From Vibrio kanaloae (lineage in GTDB: Bacteria; Pseudomonadota; Gammaproteobacteria; Enterobacterales; Vibrionaceae), in the NCBI RefSeq assembly GCF_024347535.1, contig NZ_AP025497.1, forward strand, positions 1,798,001-1,862,000: a DNA stretch of 64,000 nucleotides, given 5' to 3'. Below, one piece after another: positions 58,679 through 64,000 of the stretch. The notes beneath the pieces were generated by a model. It made no database searches and was not told where the DNA came from. It saw nothing but the letters and a program-made list of their open reading frames with translations. Made by a program: the position numbers and the translations under genes. Each line of letters opens with the position of its first letter. Positions within the stretch are counted from its first letter, which is position 1.

Positions 58679-60250
58679 TTAGCGCTTTTCAGTACGCATA
58701 CCCATTAGCAAACTCACACACATCAGCAATAGAATGATAGTGAACGGTAATGCAGTTGATATTGCACCCGCTTGCAGAGCTTGTACTGCTTCAGTACCAC
58801 CAACCCACAGTAAAGCTACCGCAATAGCACCTTCGAGGAAAGCCCAGAAGATACGTTGAGGAACTGGAGTATCAACCTTACCACCAGAGGTGATGCTATC
58901 GATAACTAAAGAGCCAGAATCGGATGATGTAATGAAGAACACAAGAACTAATACAATCGCAATGATTGATAGCAGCGTACCAAACGGCAGAGCATCAAAC
59001 ATTTGGAACATTGCTAGTGATACATCTGTCAGACCATCTTGGCCAAGTATGCCAATATTATTTACGATTTGATCAATCGCCATCCCGCCAAACACTGACA
59101 TCCAAATGATAGTCACAGTGGTAGGAACAATCAGTACAGCTGTAATGAATTCACGAACAGTTCGACCTTTAGAAACACGTGCGATAAACATACCGACGAA
59201 TGGAGACCACGAAATCCACCAAGCCCAGTAGAACACAGTCCAACCGTGCAGCCACGCTTCATCTTCACGGCCGTGAGGATTACTCAACGGAATAATGTTT
59301 TCGATGTAAGCCATCAATGTAGTTGGTATTGAAGCAAAAGTAACGGCATAACCAATCAGCGCAACCAGAACTAGTAGCATAAAAGCAACTAACATGTTGA
59401 TATTACTGATAACTTTAACACCGCCATCAATACCACGGACTACAGAAACCACGGCAAGTAAAGTTACTACCGTAATAACAATAACTTGTAGCCCTAGACC
59501 AGCTTCAACTCCAAATACATGTTGAATACCACTTGCCGCTTGTTGAGCACCTAAGCCTAGCGATGTAGCCAAACCAAAGAGTGTCGCCAGAACCGCAAGA
59601 ATATCAACAATGTGACCAGCCCAACCCCAAGCTCTATCACCTAAAATTGGGTAAAAGATAGAACGAATAGAAAGAGGCAACCCTTTGTTATAAGAGAAGA
59701 AAGCAAGTGAAAGTGCCACTACACCATAGATCGCCCAAGGATGTAGACCCCAGTGATACATGGTTGCACCAAGTGCCAATCGAGCAGCTTCAGGTGTGTT
59801 AGCTTCAACACCAAGCGGCGTTTCATACCAACCAGTGAAGTACGCAGCAGGCTCTGCCACGCTCCAAAACATTAAGCCGATACCCATACCTGCAGCGAAT
59901 AGCATGGAGAGCCAAGACATAAATGAATAGTCAGCGGTTGCATCAACACCACCAAGACGGATTTTACCAAACGGAGAAACTATCAAGCCCAAGCAGAAAA
60001 TAACAAAAATATTGCCCGACCAAATGAACAACCAATCAAATGAATTGATGATTTGGCCTTTCACACCATCTAGAGCGGCTTTTGCTGATGCAGTATCTGT
60101 CAGTAAAATAGCAATCAGAAAAAGAGCAATAAGTCCTGCACTAATACCAAACACAGGGTTGTGAACATCAAACCCCCACTTTTGGACGTTATCTTGACCG
60201 ACAGTGTAATCCGTACTGTCAATACTGTATTTATCTATACCTTTAGTCAT
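58679..60250 (-). CDS. BCCT-family betaine/choline/carnitine-type transporter (downstream copy)
   Basis: The 523-residue protein has about twelve membrane helices. It carries the BCCT signature around YWAWWISWSPFVGMFIARVSKG (Trp-rich helix 8 region) and the sodium-site motif GMGIGLMFW, so Na-coupled uptake is expected. Typical substrates are glycine betaine, choline, carnitine, dimethylglycine or ectoine; the actual one cannot be read off. It is closely similar to the next gene, including the N-terminal words DYTVGQDN and KWGFDVHNPVFGISAG. An SD is weak. A strong terminator follows. Confidence 0.93.
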   Translation of the reverse strand: MTKGIDKYSIDSTDYTVGQDNVQKWGFDVHNPVFGISAGLIALFLIAILLTDTASAKAALDGVKGQIINSFDWLFIWSGNIFVIFCLGLIVSPFGKIRLGGVDATADYSFMSWLSMLFAAGMGIGLMFWSVAEPAAYFTGWYETPLGVEANTPEAARLALGATMYHWGLHPWAIYGVVALSLAFFSYNKGLPLSIRSIFYPILGDRAWGWAGHIVDILAVLATLFGLATSLGLGAQQAASGIQHVFGVEAGLGLQVIVITVVTLLAVVSVVRGIDGGVKVISNINMLVAFMLLVLVALIGYAVTFASIPTTLMAYIENIIPLSNPHGREDEAWLHGWTVFYWAWWISWSPFVGMFIARVSKGRTVREFITAVLIVPTTVTIIWMSVFGGMAIDQIVNNIGILGQDGLTDVSLAMFQMFDALPFGTLLSIIAIVLVLVFFITSSDSGSLVIDSITSGGKVDTPVPQRIFWAFLEGAIAVALLWVGGTEAVQALQAGAISTALPFTIILLLMCVSLLMGMRTEKR

Positions 60251-60507
60251 TATCCCTCTCTACAGAATATTACTAATATCCTTTAATTTACCTGTGACTT
60301 AATCATAAACTCGAACATACGATCCAAGTAGAACAAGCATGTTGTCACAACAATTCAAATACTTGGATGTTGAAGTCTAGCAGGTTAACTTATTGTTTTC
60401 AGTAAATCAGAATCAGTTCGATTAATTTTCAAACAAAATTCACGTAATTACTCAAATTTATGAAGAGACAAAGGCCGAATACATCGACCTTGTACTCAAA
60501 AATACTT

Positions 60508-62106
60508 TTAGCTCAAAGCACTTTGTTGTTGAACCAATTGATTTTCTGTTCGTAAACCAAGCGTTAAACTTAGACACATAAACAACAATATGAACGCAAA
60601 TGGTAATGCCATTGATACCGTTCCAGCTTGCAATGCTTGAATTGATTCAGTACCGCCAACCCACAGTAAAACAGCCGCAATAGCACCCCCCATTAATGCC
60701 CAAAATACACGCTGTGGAACTGGAGCATCAACTTTCCCCCCTGAGGTAATACTATCAATCACTAGCGAACCTGAGTCTGAAGAAGTAATGAAGAACACCA
60801 TAATCAAGCCGATTGATACAACAGATAGCGCAGAGCTCATAGGAAGTGCGTCATAAGTGTGGAATAGAGAAAGCGTAATATCTTGTAGGCCATTCACCCC
60901 GATCTCACCAACTTTATTTGCCACCTGATCGATAGCTATACCACCAAAGATAGCCATCCAAATAATGATGACCGATGTTGGAATAAACAATACAGCGACC
61001 ATGAACTCACGAATTGTACGACCTTTAGAGATACGAGCGATAAACATGCCTACAAATGGTGACCAAGATATCCACCATGCCCAATAAAATACTGTCCAAG
61101 CTTGCATCCAAGTTTCATCATCACGGCCATGTGGATTACTTAGAGGAATAAAGTTTTCTACGTAACCCATTAGGGCCGTTGGTATCGATTTGATGCCCGC
61201 CATACCACCTGCAATGGTTACGAAGACCAACACAGCTAAAGCAACCAACATATTAACGTTACTTAGAAGCTTGACACCACCGTTGATACCACGGATAACC
61301 GACATCGTCGCCAAAAAGGTAACCACAGCAATAACAATCAACTGCATGCCAATACCACCATTAGTCCCAAACACATGGTTAATACCACTGGTAGCTTGCT
61401 GTGCCCCTAAGCCTAGCGATGTTGCTAAACCAAATAATGTCGCTAATACCGCAACGATATCCACAATGTGACCAAACCAGCCCCAAGTTCTATCCCCTAA
61501 GACAGGGTAGAAAACAGAGCGAATTGACAACGGTAATCCTTTATTGAATGTAAAAAAGGCAAGCGCTAACGCAACAATGGCGTAAATAGACCAGCCGTGT
61601 AAGCCCCAATTATAGATCGTTGCACCTAATGCCAATTTTGCAGCTTCAGGAGAATAGGCTTCAACATTCAATGGGGTTTCATACCAACCCGTGAAATAAG
61701 CAACAGGTTCTGCAACACCCCAGAACAATAAACCAATCCCCATGCCCGCAGCGAATAACATTGACATCCAAGAAAGGCTAGAGTGCTCTGCTTTGGCATC
61801 ATTGCCACCTAGGCGGATGTTGCCATAAGGGGATACAATGAGGGCAAAACAGAAAATTAAGAAGATATTTGCAGCCCACATGAACAAACCATCAAAGTTA
61901 CCGATGACCTGCCATTTAATTCCATCAAGTGCGGCTTTCGCGGTTTCTGGATCTGCCACCAGAAGAGCGATCAAGAAAATAATGATCGCTCCTGCACTGA
62001 TTCCAAATACAGGGTTATGAACATCAAAGCCCCATTTCTGAATGTTATCTTGCCCAACTGTATAATCGGTATTTTCAATACTATACCTATCTTTTACAGG
62101 CTTCAT
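60508..62106 (-). CDS. BCCT-family transporter (upstream copy)
   Basis: The 532-residue protein is the paralogue of the gene at 58679, with the same helix pattern, the motif GMGIGLLFW and the YWAWWISWSPFVGMFIARISKG signature. The two copies diverge most in loops and at the C-terminus, where this one has a longer Gln-rich tail (LVQQQSALS). They are separated by 257 bases, so each may have its own promoter. The neighbouring two-component system at 62276 is a candidate regulator. Substrate is unknown. Confidence 0.93.
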   Translation of the reverse strand: MKPVKDRYSIENTDYTVGQDNIQKWGFDVHNPVFGISAGAIIIFLIALLVADPETAKAALDGIKWQVIGNFDGLFMWAANIFLIFCFALIVSPYGNIRLGGNDAKAEHSSLSWMSMLFAAGMGIGLLFWGVAEPVAYFTGWYETPLNVEAYSPEAAKLALGATIYNWGLHGWSIYAIVALALAFFTFNKGLPLSIRSVFYPVLGDRTWGWFGHIVDIVAVLATLFGLATSLGLGAQQATSGINHVFGTNGGIGMQLIVIAVVTFLATMSVIRGINGGVKLLSNVNMLVALAVLVFVTIAGGMAGIKSIPTALMGYVENFIPLSNPHGRDDETWMQAWTVFYWAWWISWSPFVGMFIARISKGRTIREFMVAVLFIPTSVIIIWMAIFGGIAIDQVANKVGEIGVNGLQDITLSLFHTYDALPMSSALSVVSIGLIMVFFITSSDSGSLVIDSITSGGKVDAPVPQRVFWALMGGAIAAVLLWVGGTESIQALQAGTVSMALPFAFILLFMCLSLTLGLRTENQLVQQQSALS

Positions 62107-62275
62107 GTTTCCTCTCTAATTTGTAGCGCACAGTTTGCAACATTGCATTCGGCGCTTACATTTTGGAAAAAATAATATCAACCTGTCGCAAAAATACTAA
62201 AAAAACCTCTAAAAAGTTGGCCTAAATGGCAAAGTTAGTAATTAAATTACACTTTTGATGTAATTTAGCGTAAGA

Positions 62276-62914
62276 TCACTCTACAAGCCCAGAATTAACA
62301 GCATACTTAGCCAATTCTGCAGTTGAGTGAATATCCAGCTTATGCTTAATATTTTGCCTATGAGTTTCGACTGTCCTATAACTGATATTCAGCGTCTTCG
62401 CGACCTCTTTGCTACTCTCCCCTTTCGCTACTAATTTCAACACCGCTTCTTCACGTCTGCTCAATGGATTCTTTACAGATTGTGTCGGGGTAATTGGCTG
62501 AGTAAATAGATTTTGCGTCACTTTTTCGCAAAAATAAGTCGAACCTTGATTCACCGTTTTGATCGCTTGAACCATCTTTTCTGCAGAAATCTCTTTCAAC
62601 ATATATCCAACCGCTCCTGACTGCATCACTTTCATGATGTATTCACGGTTGTTATGCATGGTCAACATCAGTACTTTCGCTTCAGAATCCTCTTCTTTGA
62701 TCTGATTAGTCGCGTCAATCCCATTCATGATGGGCATACTGATGTCCATTAACACAACGTCAGGACGAAGAGTTTTAACTATTTCTACCGCTTCTAAACC
62801 ATTGCTAGCAGTACCTATCACGCTAATATCTGACTCAAGCTCCAACCTCGCCATAAAGCCATCCAGTACCACTTGGTGATCGTCAGCGATCACAACTCGA
62901 ATAACTTCACTCAT
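62276..62914 (-). CDS. NarL/FixJ-family response regulator
   Basis: The 212-residue regulator has a receiver domain (residues 5-120) with acidic pair Asp11-Asp12, phospho-acceptor Asp57 in VLMDISMP and the conserved Lys in GYMLKEI. A LuxR-type helix-turn-helix follows (LSRREEAVLKLVAKGESSKEVAKTLNISYRTVETH, about 148-185). It overlaps the sensor kinase by eight bases, a typical pair. The BCCT gene starts 169 bases downstream and may be its target; that is inference. Confidence 0.93.
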   Translation of the reverse strand: MSEVIRVVIADDHQVVLDGFMARLELESDISVIGTASNGLEAVEIVKTLRPDVVLMDISMPIMNGIDATNQIKEEDSEAKVLMLTMHNNREYIMKVMQSGAVGYMLKEISAEKMVQAIKTVNQGSTYFCEKVTQNLFTQPITPTQSVKNPLSRREEAVLKLVAKGESSKEVAKTLNISYRTVETHRQNIKHKLDIHSTAELAKYAVNSGLVE

Positions 62915-64000
62915 TCACTAATCCCTCTAGTGTCAACAACACTGTAATTTCCGTTCCGAAGCCAATCTCGCTCATCAATTCAAAATCACCGCCAATGAAT
63001 TCGACTCGCTCTCTCATATTGCGTAGGCCAATCCCTCGTTTTTCCATCGCTTTATAAGTATTAAAGCCCACGCCGTTATCTTGAATCAGCAATTGCAATA
63101 CATTGCCGATTTGTTGTGCAATAACCGTTACCTTGGTCGCTTTTGCGTGCTTCTCTATATTATTCAATGACTCTTGCACAACTCGATACAAGGTCGTTGC
63201 GACCTCCGATTTCAATTTTCCAGGATTGGTTTTAAATAAAGTATCAACTTCAATACCGGAGTGAGCCTGAAAATCCAAGAGTAATGACGATAAAGCCGCT
63301 TCCAAGCCAATATCATCTAGGGAGCTAGGGCGAAGCTGGTGAGAAATATGCCTGACCTCCTCAATTGCTCTCATTAATGAGTGCTGAGACTTATTCAAAT
63401 GGGACTTCAGATCTTCACTTTGTAATTTATAACCTAACAACTCCAAATGACATCGACTTGAGACTAATAACTGGTTAATACCATCATGTAGTTCACGAGC
63501 TAAGTGTTTCTTTTCGTCTTCTTGAAACATTACCGTTTTATGGGCAAGTTCCTTTAAGTTGTTATCGGCAATACGGTGTTCATGCATGTTAATAGCTAAT
63601 GTAAGCACAATGATGACCGCCACTGTCACACTAATAATTACAACGATAGAAAAGAACGTGGTTTCAATATTTTTGTTGATCGCGTCCTGCATTGAAGCCA
63701 CTTCCTGATGCACGTCTTCAATATACAAGCCCGTGCCAATCATCCATCCCCATCGTTCTAACCAAGCGGCATAACTCAACTTCGGAACGACCTCTCTAGT
63801 TGATGGCTTTTGCCACAAATACTGGTGAAACCCGCCCCCCGTTTGAGCCTCTTTCAGCAGGGCCTCTATAAGAAAGTCACCATCTTCATCTTGCAGTTGA
63901 AGTAAGTTTCTCCCTATCAATTCAGGCTGTATTGGATGGACTAAATTGGTTCCATGACGATCATATGCGAAAAAATACCCATCGGATCCATATCTAAGTT
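62907..64000 (-). CDS. Cache-domain sensor histidine kinase (5' end beyond the window)
   Basis: The frame is open to the edge; the residues before the first internal start codon (YGSDGYFFAYDRHGTNLVHP) belong to the same protein. They and the following stretch form a single-Cache sensor domain of the periplasm (WGWMIGTGLYIEDV). After one membrane helix (FFSIVVIISVTVAVIIVLTLAI) come a HisKA_3 dimerisation helix with the phospho-accepting His in ARELHDGINQ and an HATPase domain (NNIEKHAKAT, DNGVGF, GIGLRNMRERV). The first membrane helix lies outside. It partners with the overlapping response regulator. Confidence 0.92.
   Translation of the reverse strand, partial: LRYGSDGYFFAYDRHGTNLVHPIQPELIGRNLLQLQDEDGDFLIEALLKEAQTGGGFHQYLWQKPSTREVVPKLSYAAWLERWGWMIGTGLYIEDVHQEVASMQDAINKNIETTFFSIVVIISVTVAVIIVLTLAINMHEHRIADNNLKELAHKTVMFQEDEKKHLARELHDGINQLLVSSRCHLELLGYKLQSEDLKSHLNKSQHSLMRAIEEVRHISHQLRPSSLDDIGLEAALSSLLLDFQAHSGIEVDTLFKTNPGKLKSEVATTLYRVVQESLNNIEKHAKATKVTVIAQQIGNVLQLLIQDNGVGFNTYKAMEKRGIGLRNMRERVEFIGGDFELMSEIGFGTEITVLLTLEGLVNE

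Overview
The window looks like a chromosome segment of a marine Vibrio, probably of the Splendidus clade. I infer this from gene content and protein resemblance: the thrS-infC-rpmI-rplT operon, a VcINDY-type dicarboxylate carrier, a VC1184-type class V aminotransferase, and several DUF families common in Vibrio. Base composition is moderate to AT-rich. I see no rRNA, tRNA, complete insertion sequence, prophage or CRISPR array. Most of it is core chromosome with a few accessory patches.

Layout. 1-2872 is the N-terminal part of a giant LapA-like adhesin that runs off the left edge. 3.5-6.4 kb is the agmatine/putrescine pair speA-speB. 6.9-8.9 kb is an aldehyde dehydrogenase with its TetR regulator and a visible operator. 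9.1-11.0 kb is an ABC-F ATPase behind a structured leader. 11.1-12.4 kb is a leucine-rich-repeat protein kinase whose natural 5' end is interrupted by a stop codon. 12.5-16.7 kb (minus) holds a hypothetical gene, yqfB, and thrS-infC-rpmI-rplT. 17.1-18.9 kb has a DUF3187 protein and a Spo0M homologue. 19.0-25.5 kb is hutC and hutIGUH, the complete histidine-to-glutamate route. 25.6-34.3 kb is a run of less-studied genes: DUF3581, an ICMT-like methyltransferase, YdiJ, a CheX-like DUF3334 protein, DUF2786, an OmpA lipoprotein, a Sel1/J-domain membrane protein and a small zinc-ribbon protein. 34.3-35.0 kb is a repeat-rich SOS locus with a LexA box and a SulA-like gene. 35.2-43.9 kb has purC, an HrpB-like helicase, the malic enzyme maeA, a SanA-like protein and a dicarboxylate transporter. 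44.0-51.0 kb has two diguanylate cyclases, a DUF2797 protein and a two-gene operon pairing a 2-oxoglutarate dioxygenase with a class V PLP enzyme. 51.5-56.2 kb is trxB and cydDC. 56.4-64 kb (minus) carries a two-component system cut by the right edge, two tandem BCCT transporters and an amino-acid-type chemoreceptor.

How the genes may work together. Histidine catabolism is self-contained under HutC. The c-di-GMP theme (a cleavable adhesin plus two GGDEF proteins) suggests biofilm control. trxB and cydDC both serve thiol redox balance. The 56-64 kb block may sense, import and swim toward small osmolytes or amino acids, which is inference from order and motifs. The points I consider most worth checking are the nonsense codon in the LRR kinase, the exact CheC/CheX phosphatase signature in the DUF3334 protein, the dioxygenase/PLP-enzyme pair, the repeat-rich SOS locus, and the hairpin that can mask the ABC-F ribosome binding site.
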